NCBI RefSeq assembly: GCF_021532655.1
Contig: NZ_JAKGAS010000001.1
Location: 1-64,000 of the forward strand
DNA from: Paraglaciecola algarum
GTDB taxonomy: Bacteria; Pseudomonadota; Gammaproteobacteria; Enterobacterales; Alteromonadaceae
Length of the DNA: 64,000 bases
Direction: 5' to 3'
Of the stretch, positions 28,375 through 36,036 are shown piece by piece (the stretch's first letter is position 1; each line of letters opens with the position of its first letter). The notes below the pieces were generated by a model, which did no database searches, was not told where the DNA came from, and saw nothing but the letters and a program-made list of their open reading frames with translations. The position numbers were made by a program, and so were the translations under genes.

Positions 28375-28624
28375 AATAACTTTCAAAAAGTCAGTGACCA
28401 AAGATTTTAAAACGCTTCCAAAAGCCGATATCAAAAAAATTCTTACAAAAATTGACTCACTTGCTGAAAATCCTCGAAGAGAAGGGGCTATTAAACTTAG
28501 TGGTCACGATCTATATCGAATTCGACAAGGTCTGTATCGAATAATTTATCAAATTAGAGATAATGAATTAGTCGTTCAAGTGATTAAGCTTGGCCATCGT
28601 TCGGATGTTTATAAACGTACCTAA
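28361..28624 (+). CDS. RelE/ParE-family toxin
   Basis: The 87-aa basic protein has the RelE pattern: KYKITFKKSVTKDFKTLPKADIKKILTKIDSLAENPRREGAIKLSGHDLYRIRQGLYRIIYQIRDNELVVQVIKLGHRSDVYKR. The Arg in YRIRQGLYRIIY and the terminal GHRSDVY are positions used for mRNA cleavage on the ribosome by RelE relatives. That activity is inferred. It is downstream of its antitoxin in the usual antitoxin-first order, and the module is intact. Confidence 0.9.
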   Translation: MEKYKITFKKSVTKDFKTLPKADIKKILTKIDSLAENPRREGAIKLSGHDLYRIRQGLYRIIYQIRDNELVVQVIKLGHRSDVYKRT

Positions 28625-28702
28625 TACGAACTGTAGAGATGATGGTCTTAGAAGCATAAATTGGATTCTAGAGAAAAGCAGAAGTAAAAAAGTTTAACAA
28701 TC

Positions 28703-28842
28703 AGTTAGTTTTTCTCTGTGTTGCGAAGCCTCTGTGAACTCTGTGGTGAATAGTTTTTAGCCTTTTGGTCTTTGGATTTAAACTAGTTTCTATTTACTCG
28801 ATACTGCTCTTCACTTCACCCTTAAAAATCCTTACAATAGCC
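28703..28842. repeat. CACAGAG repeat, right flank of the toxin-antitoxin pair
   Basis: TTTCTCTGTGTTGCGAAGCC, then TCTGTGAACTCTGTGGTGAA and downstream blocks TATTTACTCG and TACTGCT repeat the sequence at 27961-28096 in the same orientation, with scattered differences. Confidence 0.65.
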
Positions 28843-28882
28843 GCGTTTTTTGTTAGAGGTTAACTACCTCATTAAGGGTAAT

Positions 28883-29347
28883 ATGTTTAAACCATTGTCA
28901 AAATTGCTGTTGATGATAACTCTGTTGGTTGCTTTTATAGGGCAATCTATGGCTTATCATTTTATTGCCTTTGATGATGTTAGTCTTAGTGTTAATGCTG
29001 AGGTACAAGTCTTTGACGACGTGTCTAATTTACCAACGAAAAGTACTCTACCAACAAAAAACTCTCAACAAACAGAAAACAGCCTGCAGCAGGCTCCTCT
29101 ACAAAACGATAATCTCGATGACGTTAGCGCAACAGTGCCAGATGAAGTTGATGACTGCTGTGACATAGACTGCTGTGACGGCGAATGCTTTTGTCCGGCT
29201 AACGCTTGTAGCTCTCTAGCTTTTTTAGACAATACTCTTGGTTACTTAAAGATAATGCTTGCCAGTGAGTCTATGTTGTCACTCGCCCAAGCATCCCCCG
29301 TGCATATTGTTACCTCCTTGTATCGGCCGCCTATTTTTACCTCATAG
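28883..29347 (+). CDS. Exported Cys-rich acidic protein next to TonB receptor
   Basis: I start the gene at the ATG at 28883 behind AAGGG; an upstream in-frame TTG at 28850 adds 11 unlikely residues. The 154-aa product has a signal peptide (MFKPLSKLLLMITLLVAFIGQSMA), a Gln/Asn/Thr-rich linker and then a cluster DDCCDIDCCDGECFCPANAC with seven Cys in 20 residues, surrounded by Asp. Such a cluster suggests metal binding in the periplasm. It is 86 bp before a His-rich TonB receptor on the same strand. I do not recognise the family; the CopL-like leader proteins of copper operons are one possibility. Confidence 0.7.
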   Translation: MFKPLSKLLLMITLLVAFIGQSMAYHFIAFDDVSLSVNAEVQVFDDVSNLPTKSTLPTKNSQQTENSLQQAPLQNDNLDDVSATVPDEVDDCCDIDCCDGECFCPANACSSLAFLDNTLGYLKIMLASESMLSLAQASPVHIVTSLYRPPIFTS

Positions 29348-29393
29348 TCTGCTAGTTCCACCCCTAGAAACCACTAAAACTCGTTTTATTAAT

Positions 29394-29408
29394 TGCGAAA
29401 TTTTCGCA
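29394..29408. promoter_or_regulatory. Palindrome in front of the TonB receptor gene
   Basis: TGCGAAA and TTTCGCA are perfect arms around one base, followed by GTTTTTAG. It lies 26 bp before the receptor start. It may be an operator or a weak attenuator; the stem with a usable loop would have only five pairs. Confidence 0.35.
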
Positions 29409-29433
29409 GTTTTTAGCATTATTTGAGGTAAAA

Positions 29434-31593
29434 ATGCTTACTAAATATTCTAATGTCGCAATGGCTATGCTGTTAGTGCCGGCAATATCTTTCGCAAGTG
29501 CAGATGACCAGTATCAAGATCTCAATAAAGAAGCTCATGAAGAGCAGCTTACAGATCACCAAGCAGATCACCAAGACGCTCACAATAATGAAGACCATCA
29601 CGATGGCCATGAAGAACAACACCATGAAGAAGAGCATCACGAACATCATCATGAACACGGCGAAACTAAGGTTGAAAAAATCCAAGTTACCGCATCACGC
29701 CTTGGCCGAATTGTTACTGAGTCGGCGACCCGTATCGAAATTATCAACGGTGAAGAAATTCAAGAAAAAGCCCTAATGCGCCCGGGCAATATTTCTATGC
29801 TGGTGGCCGAAACGGGCGGTGTGCGGGTGCAAAATACCTCTCCAGCTTTGGGCAGTGCCAATATTCGATTACAGAGTATGTATGGCCGTTATACCCAGTT
29901 ACTCAGTGATGGTTTGCCTTTATACGGCGGGCAAACGGCATCTATAGGTTTATTACAAATTCCACCTACCGATTTGGCGAATGTTGAAATTATTAAAGGT
30001 TCTGCATCGTCTCTTTATGGTGGTTCTGCTCTAGGTGGAGTGATCAATTTAATTTCTCGGACGCCGTCAGATGAATTTGAAGGGGAGGTGTTATTAAACG
30101 CCACCTCAAAAAATGGCCAAGATTTTACCTCGTATTTTGCCGCGCCTATAAACAACAGCACTAGTGCTTCGTTAACCGCTGGCATCCACAATCAACAGCA
30201 ACAAGATTTAGATGACGATGGATGGCTGGATATGGCCGAATTTCAGCGCGCCACCATTCGCCCTCGTTTGTATTGGGAGGGTGAAAATGGCGCTAATTTA
30301 TATGTGACTGTTGGCGCTATGAAAGAGCAACGCATAGGCGGCACCACAGAAGGCGGCACTGTGCCAGACGGCAATCCTTTTGCACAAAATCAAGATTCAC
30401 TGCGTCTCGACAGTGGTTTTATTTTTGATAAACCCCTAGCTGATGAGCTTAATCTAAATGTGCGTGGCTCGGCCATGCGCCAAGAGCACGATCATGTTTA
30501 CGGTATGCTTGAAGAAAATACTGGAGAAAACGCTGTAGAAAGCGATCTTCACCAAAGCTACTTACTTGAATCCAGCGTATCAGGTTACAGTAATAAAACG
30601 GCCTGGGTAGTGGGTGCCGCTTACCAAGTAGAACGCTTTGATTCTGAAGATTTTGCCGAGTTTAATTATCACTACCAAGTGCCGGGCTTGTTTTCGCAAG
30701 TGGATTATGAAGCCAGTGATGAAGTGTCAATGTCGCTTAGCGCTCGCGCCGATTGGCATAGCGAATATGGTACTCAGTTTAGTCCAAGAGTTTCTGTACT
30801 ATATAATCCTGACAACTGGACCATTCGCGGCTCATACGGCCAAGGCTTTTTTGCTCCCACACCTTTTATTGAAGATATTGAAGACGCGGGTTTATCGCGC
30901 CTAGCACCTTTTGAAAATGTTATTGAAGAGCAAGCCACCACGGCTTCTATCGATATTACTTATCTGTTTGATAGTGTTGAAACTAGCCTGACATTATTTT
31001 CATCTGACGTGGATAATGTCACTGAACTTGAAGTGATCGATCCCCTTGATGCTATGGATAATCCAGCTGGCTCAAACAAACAAGTGCGTATTGTTAATGC
31101 CTTAGGTGCCAGCGAAATACGCGGTGCCGAATTACTACTGCGCTATCGCTGGCACGACATAAAACTAACGGGCAGTTATTTGTATACTGATGCCACTAAA
31201 CAAAGTGACTCTGGCTTTGGCCGCGAACCATTAACCCTCACGCCAAAACACTCGGCAGGTGCGGTAATAATGTGGGAAGAGCATGGCAGTCACCTAGTAG
31301 GGTTCGAAGCTTATTACACCGGAACTCAGCACTTAGAGGGTAGCTCTTTTTCTGCCAGTAATGGGCCCAGTAAAAGCGATGCCTATTGGCATTTAGGCTT
31401 ACTTGGCCAAATTACCATTGGCAAAGTCAGTTATTTCCTTAATGCCGAAAACCTCCTCAATGTGCGCCAAACCAGAGAGCATTCTTTGCTGCTACCACAA
31501 CAAGCCCCAAGCGGACGCTGGACCACTGATATTTGGTCACGAAACGACGGCTTTACTGTTAATGCTGGTGTGCGTTTTAAATTTGGTGATTAA
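29434..31593 (+). CDS. TonB-dependent outer-membrane receptor with His-rich N-terminus
   Basis: The 719-aa receptor has a signal peptide (to about residue 23). An N-terminal segment at about residues 30-80 is crowded with His, Asp and Glu (for example HHDGHEEQHHEEEHHEHHHEHG), followed by a TonB-box-like KVEKIQVTASR. The plug domain has the SLYGGSALGGVINLISRTP signature, and the beta-barrel ends in VNAGVRFKFGD, with a C-terminal aromatic pattern near FKF. Length and His content resemble zinc or copper receptors such as ZnuD or OprC types. The metal is inferred. It probably forms an operon with the Cys-rich protein upstream. Confidence 0.9.
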   Translation: MLTKYSNVAMAMLLVPAISFASADDQYQDLNKEAHEEQLTDHQADHQDAHNNEDHHDGHEEQHHEEEHHEHHHEHGETKVEKIQVTASRLGRIVTESATRIEIINGEEIQEKALMRPGNISMLVAETGGVRVQNTSPALGSANIRLQSMYGRYTQLLSDGLPLYGGQTASIGLLQIPPTDLANVEIIKGSASSLYGGSALGGVINLISRTPSDEFEGEVLLNATSKNGQDFTSYFAAPINNSTSASLTAGIHNQQQQDLDDDGWLDMAEFQRATIRPRLYWEGENGANLYVTVGAMKEQRIGGTTEGGTVPDGNPFAQNQDSLRLDSGFIFDKPLADELNLNVRGSAMRQEHDHVYGMLEENTGENAVESDLHQSYLLESSVSGYSNKTAWVVGAAYQVERFDSEDFAEFNYHYQVPGLFSQVDYEASDEVSMSLSARADWHSEYGTQFSPRVSVLYNPDNWTIRGSYGQGFFAPTPFIEDIEDAGLSRLAPFENVIEEQATTASIDITYLFDSVETSLTLFSSDVDNVTELEVIDPLDAMDNPAGSNKQVRIVNALGASEIRGAELLLRYRWHDIKLTGSYLYTDATKQSDSGFGREPLTLTPKHSAGAVIMWEEHGSHLVGFEAYYTGTQHLEGSSFSASNGPSKSDAYWHLGLLGQITIGKVSYFLNAENLLNVRQTREHSLLLPQQAPSGRWTTDIWSRNDGFTVNAGVRFKFGD

Positions 31594-31633
31594 CGGGATT
31601 AATAGTTAAGGGATCTAAAACACAAGATTTTAC

Positions 31634-31670
31634 AAGGCGTATTCATACAAATGAATACGCCTTTGTATTT
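31634..31670. terminator. Terminator after the TonB receptor gene
   Basis: A perfect 13-bp stem (AAGGCGTATTCAT and complement) with an ACAA loop is followed by TGTATTTTG. It separates the receptor gene from the convergent LysR gene ending at 31680. Confidence 0.8.
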
Positions 31671-31679
31671 TGTATAAGG

Positions 31680-32576
31680 TTAGCTACTCTGACCTAACTC
31701 ACTACCTAGGAAGTCGAATACACGCCTTACTCTAAGGTTTGTTCGTAGCTCTTGGTGGCAAACTAACCAGATCGGTAGCTCCATTGCAGGTCCAATATGT
31801 TCAAATGCGCGTACAAGCTTAGGTTGTTTGTCAGCCATATTTTCAGGAAAAAATATAAGGCCTAAGCCCTCTTTACAAAGTTCAAACTGGAGTAATTGGA
31901 AAGAAGTTATAAGTTGAAAGTTTTGTTTCGACAAACTCCAGCCTTTTGGTTTGAGTATTTCAGAAATAGCGTCGCTTTGATCAAAGCCAATAATTTGCAC
32001 GCCTGCTAATTCAGTAGGTTGTGATAAAGCGGGTAATTGCTGAACATAATCTCTTGTACCGTAAAGCCAGATAACTTCGTCAGCTAATTTTTTGGCGATC
32101 AAATCTTGCTGAGTGGGTCTAAAGTTTCTAATGGCGATATCTGCTTCTCTTCGCTTTAGGTCGCTTGCTTCATTTGTCACTACTACTTCAATGTTGATCC
32201 CCGGCTCTATGTTGCGTAATTTCGCAATGACTTTTGGTAAACGAAATACGGCGTCTAACTCACCGGCAGAAATAACCACAGTGCCTTCAATTTGTTGCGA
32301 TTGTCCAGTAGCCGCTAATGAAAACTGCATCGCTGCACTGCCCATAGTTCGAGCATGCTCTAAAAGTTCTACTCCGCTATCGGTTAATACCAGTCGCTGA
32401 CCCACACGTTCAAATAATGTGGTGTTAGTTTCTGCTTCAAGAGCTGCAACTTGCCTACTTAAAGTGGGCTGTGTCATACCTAAGGCTTTTGCGGCAGCAG
32501 ATAAAGTGCCTTCTTCAGCTGTGACTAAAAAAGCGCGAGTATGGTTCCAGTCAAATTTTATGGACTTCCAGTTCAT
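31680..32576 (-). CDS. LysR family transcriptional regulator
   Basis: The 298-aa protein has a helix-turn-helix at residues 10-65 (WNHTRAFLVTAEEGTLSAAAKALGMTQPTLSRQVAALEAETNTTLFERVGQ). An effector domain contains GTVVISAGELDAVFRLPKVIAKL and DIAIRNFRPTQQDLIAKKLADEVIWLYG. It belongs to the large branch that usually controls a divergent oxidoreductase gene. That fits its position: it is 99 bp from and divergent to a short-chain NAD(P)-binding protein gene. A 15-bp palindrome lies between them. Confidence 0.93.
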   Translation of the reverse strand: MNWKSIKFDWNHTRAFLVTAEEGTLSAAAKALGMTQPTLSRQVAALEAETNTTLFERVGQRLVLTDSGVELLEHARTMGSAAMQFSLAATGQSQQIEGTVVISAGELDAVFRLPKVIAKLRNIEPGINIEVVVTNEASDLKRREADIAIRNFRPTQQDLIAKKLADEVIWLYGTRDYVQQLPALSQPTELAGVQIIGFDQSDAISEILKPKGWSLSKQNFQLITSFQLLQFELCKEGLGLIFFPENMADKQPKLVRAFEHIGPAMELPIWLVCHQELRTNLRVRRVFDFLGSELGQSS

Positions 32577-32604
32577 ACAAATATGTATACCTATCTTGCA
32601 AGTT

Positions 32605-32619
32605 TAGGTAATTTACCTA
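32605..32619. promoter_or_regulatory. Palindrome between LysR and SDR genes
   Basis: TAGGTAA and TTACCTA flank a single T, a perfect 15-bp palindrome, 29 bp before the LysR start. It is the likely operator of the adjacent regulator. Confidence 0.5.
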
Positions 32620-32675
32620 CTGTTATCGTATATGTATAGTGCCAACTAATTACTTTATATGTGCGGAGGTGTTGT

Positions 32676-33395
32676 ATGACAATTTTAGTTTTGGGCGCGA
32701 CTGGGGCAACGGGGCGCTTGTTAGTTGAAGAGTTACTACATCAGGAACAAAAAGTGAAAATCGTTGTTCGTTCACGAGACAGGTTCCCAGATTTTTTAAC
32801 CTCTCATAATCAGCTAACTATAACGGAAGCTAATTTATTGGATATGTCAGATTTTGAGCTTCAAAGCCAAGTTCAGGGGTGCAAAGCCGTGATATCGTGT
32901 CTAGGCCACAACTTAACCTTTAAAGGCATGTTTGGTCACCCTAGGCGTTTAGTTAGTATTGCAACTAAGCGTATATGTGAAGCAATAGGCAAAACCAGTC
33001 CTAAAGTGCCAGTCAAATATATTTTAATGAATACTACAGGCAACCAAAATAAACTGGCAGGTGAGACTGTATCGATCGCGCAAACTATGGTGCTCGGATT
33101 GTTAAGACACCTTTTACCTCCTCATGCTGATAACGAGGAAGCCGCCGACTATTTGCAATCGAAGTTCGGCATAAATCAAAAGGTTATTGAATGGGCAACG
33201 GTGCGCCCAGATAGTCTTATTAATGAGTTATCTGTCACTGAATACCATGTCTATTCATCTCCTATTCGCAGTGCTATCTTTGACGCAGGGCAAACGAGCC
33301 GAATTAATGTCGCTCATTTTATGTCGCAGTTGAGCATAAAGCATGACTTATGGAAAAAGTGGAAAGGCCAAATGCCTGTGGTTTACAACGCTTAG
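32676..33395 (+). CDS. NAD(P)-binding protein of the NmrA/atypical SDR type
   Basis: The 239-aa Rossmann protein starts TILVLGATGATGRLLVEELL with the GATGATG dinucleotide motif. VKIVVRSRDRF, ITEANLLDM, AVISCLGHN and a core YILMNTTGNQN follow. No YxxxK catalytic pair is evident, so it is either a non-catalytic sensor or an unusual reductase. The ATG at 32676 was chosen because CGGAGGT lies 6 bp before it; the GTG at 32661 would place that site inside the gene. It is divergent from a LysR gene that probably controls it. Confidence 0.85.
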   Translation: MTILVLGATGATGRLLVEELLHQEQKVKIVVRSRDRFPDFLTSHNQLTITEANLLDMSDFELQSQVQGCKAVISCLGHNLTFKGMFGHPRRLVSIATKRICEAIGKTSPKVPVKYILMNTTGNQNKLAGETVSIAQTMVLGLLRHLLPPHADNEEAADYLQSKFGINQKVIEWATVRPDSLINELSVTEYHVYSSPIRSAIFDAGQTSRINVAHFMSQLSIKHDLWKKWKGQMPVVYNA

Positions 33396-33461
33396 AGTTA
33401 AATAATGTTTAAAAATTAACGCCAATTTGAAAGTAATAAGGTTACCCCTAATGAATTCTTG

Positions 33462-33515
33462 TTATTCAGTTAATTTTTAAACTCACATAAGTTTTCGATG
33501 GTACATGAAACGACT
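33462..33515 (-). pseudogene. nth 3'-end remnant D (oldest and shortest)
   Basis: TTATTCAGTTAATTTTTAAA followed by CTCACATAAGTTTTCGATGG and TACATGAA aligns with the last 50 bp of nth (42048-42100) read on the same strand. It includes the stop codon and the identical stretch AAACTCACATAAGT. No reading frame remains upstream. It overlaps a small hairpin at 33508-33526. It is the farthest of four such remnants from nth. Confidence 0.6.
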
Positions 33516-33530
33516 TTTAGTCGTTTTTGT
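33508..33530 (+). terminator. Hairpin with T-run downstream of the SDR gene
   Basis: AAACGACT, a TTT loop and AGTCGTTT are followed by TTTGTTTT on the plus strand. It lies 113 bp after the SDR stop and could terminate that transcript. Confidence 0.55.
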
Positions 33531-34003
33531 TTTACTAAGTAGACTTTTTGCACTATGGGCAATTTTTACAATTCGAGCCTCTAAATATCTGGATGTGTGC
33601 TGCTATGCTGGGCATGCATTTTGTACACTGTGTTTTAGTTGCTGAGAATAACGATTTCACAAAACAATACTCCTTTTCTGATTATTTACACAATATTATT
33701 TACACAAAATTTTGATGAAGTTAAAACTTAATAAGTTGCTATTTAAAAGCGATATTCAGAATGAGGGGCGAGCACTAATGTCATTAGTTGAACTGGCTCT
33801 GATACCCAGATTTAATGCCATACCTTTTTGAAAATTACGACTCCAGTTCCAGCTACTGCCCCGAATAGTCATTCTACAAAATTGCGGTTTATTTCAATAT
33901 TTTTAAAAATATTTGTGATTATCTCAGCCATGCTGCGAATAACTAGATAACAATATTATGTAAGTATTATTAAGAAGCGAAGGAACAAGAAAAGGAGACA
34001 AGG
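33531..34003. other. Non-coding interval before the sigma-factor operon
   Basis: About 470 bp hold no convincing frame. The last 20 bp contain the AAAAGGAGAC ribosome-binding site of the small ORF that follows. Confidence 0.45.
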
Positions 34004-34102
34004 ATGTCTATATTTAGAAAACACAAAAACATAGTATTGGCAGGAAACATACTTACATACATTACTAGTTTTAAATTAAATGATGGATTGAAGAATGAAT
34101 GA
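34004..34102 (+). CDS. Small ORF (32 aa) coupled to the ECF sigma gene
   Basis: The frame starts MSIFRKHKNIVLAGNI and has 32 codons. AAAAGGAGACAAGG directly before the ATG is one of the best ribosome-binding sites in the area. Its TGA overlaps the sigma-factor ATG in ATGA (34099-34102), and the sigma gene has only a poor site of its own. The simplest reading is a translated leader that couples ribosomes into the sigma gene. The peptide is basic and mildly hydrophobic, with no recognised family. Confidence 0.6.
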   Translation: MSIFRKHKNIVLAGNILTYITSFKLNDGLKNE

Positions 34103-34605
34103 ATACAACTAATAAGGCGTTATTTGCGCAAACAATGGAGCAACATAAGGGCATTGTTTATAAAATTGTGAATTCATATTGCCAAAATCAAGATGATCGA
34201 CAAGACCTTGCTCAAGAAATATTAACCACTATGTGGCTGGCTTATGACAATTACGATCCAGAATACAAATTTTCTACTTGGATGTATCGAATAGCGTTAA
34301 ATGTTGCCATTTCATACTACCGTAAAGACAGTAAGCGAGTAGATAGAGCCAACGCAGATGAAGAATGTCTTGTGAAAATTGCTGACTTCTCTCAAGAAGA
34401 AGAACGCAACCAAGATGTCATGTTGTTATATCGATTTATTGGACAACTGGATAAGTTAAATAAAGCGATCATGCTGCTCTACCTGGAAAGTGAACCATAC
34501 GACAGCATAGCGAATAGCTTAGGTGTCAGTAAAACCAATGTGGCGACGCGGATTGGCCGAATTAAAGAAACATTAAAAAATCAATTTGAAAAACAGGAGT
34601 CCTAA
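34099..34605 (+). CDS. ECF-type RNA polymerase sigma factor
   Basis: The 168-aa protein has sigma region 2 at about residues 15-80 (YCQNQDDRQDLAQEILTTMWLAYDNYDPEYKFSTWMYRIALNVAISYYRK). Region 4 spans about 112-160 (QLDKLNKAIMLLYLESEPYDSIANSLGVSKTNVATRIGRIKETLK). Region 3 is absent, which places it in the ECF group. It would redirect RNA polymerase to a small regulon. The next gene, a membrane protein starting 1 bp after its stop, is the candidate anti-sigma or partner. The signal and targets are unknown. Confidence 0.92.
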   Translation: MNTTNKALFAQTMEQHKGIVYKIVNSYCQNQDDRQDLAQEILTTMWLAYDNYDPEYKFSTWMYRIALNVAISYYRKDSKRVDRANADEECLVKIADFSQEEERNQDVMLLYRFIGQLDKLNKAIMLLYLESEPYDSIANSLGVSKTNVATRIGRIKETLKNQFEKQES

Positions 34606-34606
34606 T

Positions 34607-35266
34607 ATGAATTTAGATAACTTTAAACATACTTGGCAGCAGCAATACAGTGGCACTGTAGAGGCTATTAAAATAGACCAAACAATGTTGACTGAAATGA
34701 AAGTGAATAAACAAACCAAAGAACTCAATAACATGAAATGGGCGCGTATTATTGAGAGCGTAGCGTTTTTCTGCATCATTGTTTTATTGGGGCAGTATAT
34801 TGCTACGGACTTTAGTCTTTCAGCATCTACGATATCTGCATTTATCCTTAATATCTTTGCCATTGTTGGGTTGGCGGGAAACATTGGTCAAATTGTTCTC
34901 ATTGCAAAAATTGATTACGCCAAGCCGGTTAGCCAATTGCAGAAAGATATCTACAGCATTTGCTCACATAAATTACAATTAACTAAGTTATTACTCATGT
35001 CAGTACCTTTTTATCTGGCTTATGTTTTTATAGGATTTGACGTGCTGCTGGGAATCGACTTGTTGCAACACTTAGAGCTGCACATGATTTGGTTTTATTC
35101 CTTATCATCATTATTGCTTTTAATTGGCACAACAGTGGTGTTAGCTAAATTAGATTACAAAAATATAGAGAGATCTTGGGTTAAAAACACCATTCAATTT
35201 ATTGTTGGTGATCGTTTAGTCAATATGGCTCAATTCATAAACAGTATAGAGGCGACTGACAGCTAA
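34607..35266 (+). CDS. Membrane protein paired with the ECF sigma factor
   Basis: Started at the ATG at 34607 behind CAGGAG, the product has 219 aa. A cytosolic N-terminus (MNLDNFKHTWQQQYSGTVEAIKIDQTMLTEMK) is followed by four hydrophobic helices: IESVAFFCIIVLLGQYIA, STISAFILNIFAIVGLAGNIG, LLLMSVPFYLAYVFIGFDVLL and MIWFYSLSSLLLLIGTTVVLA. The position, overlapping the end of the sigma gene's translation unit, suggests that the N-terminal segment holds the sigma factor at the membrane. I see no canonical anti-sigma zinc motif. Confidence 0.75.
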   Translation: MNLDNFKHTWQQQYSGTVEAIKIDQTMLTEMKVNKQTKELNNMKWARIIESVAFFCIIVLLGQYIATDFSLSASTISAFILNIFAIVGLAGNIGQIVLIAKIDYAKPVSQLQKDIYSICSHKLQLTKLLLMSVPFYLAYVFIGFDVLLGIDLLQHLELHMIWFYSLSSLLLLIGTTVVLAKLDYKNIERSWVKNTIQFIVGDRLVNMAQFINSIEATDS

Positions 35267-35317
35267 AGGATTAGCTGTGTTATTCCCAGCATCTGGAGTA
35301 ACTATGGATGCTAGGGG

Positions 35318-35431
35318 CTATTCCGTCTTATCTTTACAGTCACTCAAACCTTCTAATAAAGAAGCGTCACATATAGATTTTCGTGCTGTACATATATAAC
35401 GACCATACAAGATCAACCAATGGATTTTAGG
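35318..35431 (-). pseudogene. nth 3'-end remnant C
   Basis: Read on the minus strand, the end of this frame gives IHWLILYGRYICTARKS and then CKDKTE before the stop, against HHWLILHGRYTCVARKP and FKDKTE of the intact Nth. The first 12 bases after the stop codon (TTCCGTCTTATC) are identical to nth. Most iron-sulfur Cys positions are lost. It ends about 10 bp before the start of the next gene at 35442, so that gene may have been joined directly to it. Confidence 0.8.
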
Positions 35432-35441
35432 ATCTAGAATT

Positions 35442-35927
35442 ATGATGAAAGTACTTAGAGTTGGGAAAACCAGAGTTATTGGCGGGGGAATTTCGTTAGT
35501 TGGATTAATCTTGAGCGTTTTTTTTGCAACGCAGACAAGTTTCAGCATCAGACTGGAAAGTTGGTTGAGTCAGGAATACTGGGTGCAGTTTATGCCTTTG
35601 GTATCAAGTATATTATTACTCTTCGCTGGTTTGTTGGCCGTCTTCGAGCGACCCAATGCAAATTTCACCTTAGCGCTTTTTGGACATACAGTTTCAGAGC
35701 AAATCATTTTTGCTTGGCTTGGATTAACCGATCTCAGCTCCAGCATATTGGACCTGATTGGACTAAAAAGCCTTAACTTTCCGGATTATACGATATTGTG
35801 GTTCTTTGGTTTATCTCTCATCTCCCTGTTGATAGCCTATAGCAATGTACTAAATTTGAGGCGCGTGTCCTTTGGCGAAGCAATGATTGGGATCGCCACC
35901 GGAGTGGTCGTTAGTTTTGTTGCCTAA
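35442..35927 (+). CDS. Small hypothetical membrane protein
   Basis: The 161-aa product has four predicted membrane helices: VIGGGISLVGLILSVFFA, FMPLVSSILLLFAGLLAVF, ILWFFGLSLISLLIAYS and a shorter last one, AMIGIATGVVVSFVA. A loop (NFTLALFGHTVSEQIIFAWLGLTDLSSS) lies between helices 2 and 3. No family is recognised. It lies between nth remnants C and B and is a cargo gene of that segment. No clear ribosome-binding site precedes its tandem ATGs. Confidence 0.65.
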   Translation: MMKVLRVGKTRVIGGGISLVGLILSVFFATQTSFSIRLESWLSQEYWVQFMPLVSSILLLFAGLLAVFERPNANFTLALFGHTVSEQIIFAWLGLTDLSSSILDLIGLKSLNFPDYTILWFFGLSLISLLIAYSNVLNLRRVSFGEAMIGIATGVVVSFVA

Positions 35928-36036
35928 TCAATTATTAAATATGGATTTATAAGGGCTTAATATACTGGTCGGCAGTATAAAGTGATGATGCAGAAACTAA
36001 TCGCTCTAGCTATTCTGTCAGTTTTACTAACCCTTT

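Noticed and set aside
35318..35548. 77-codon minus-strand ORF
   Set aside because: Same reason: nth remnant C fused to antisense sequence of the membrane-protein gene.
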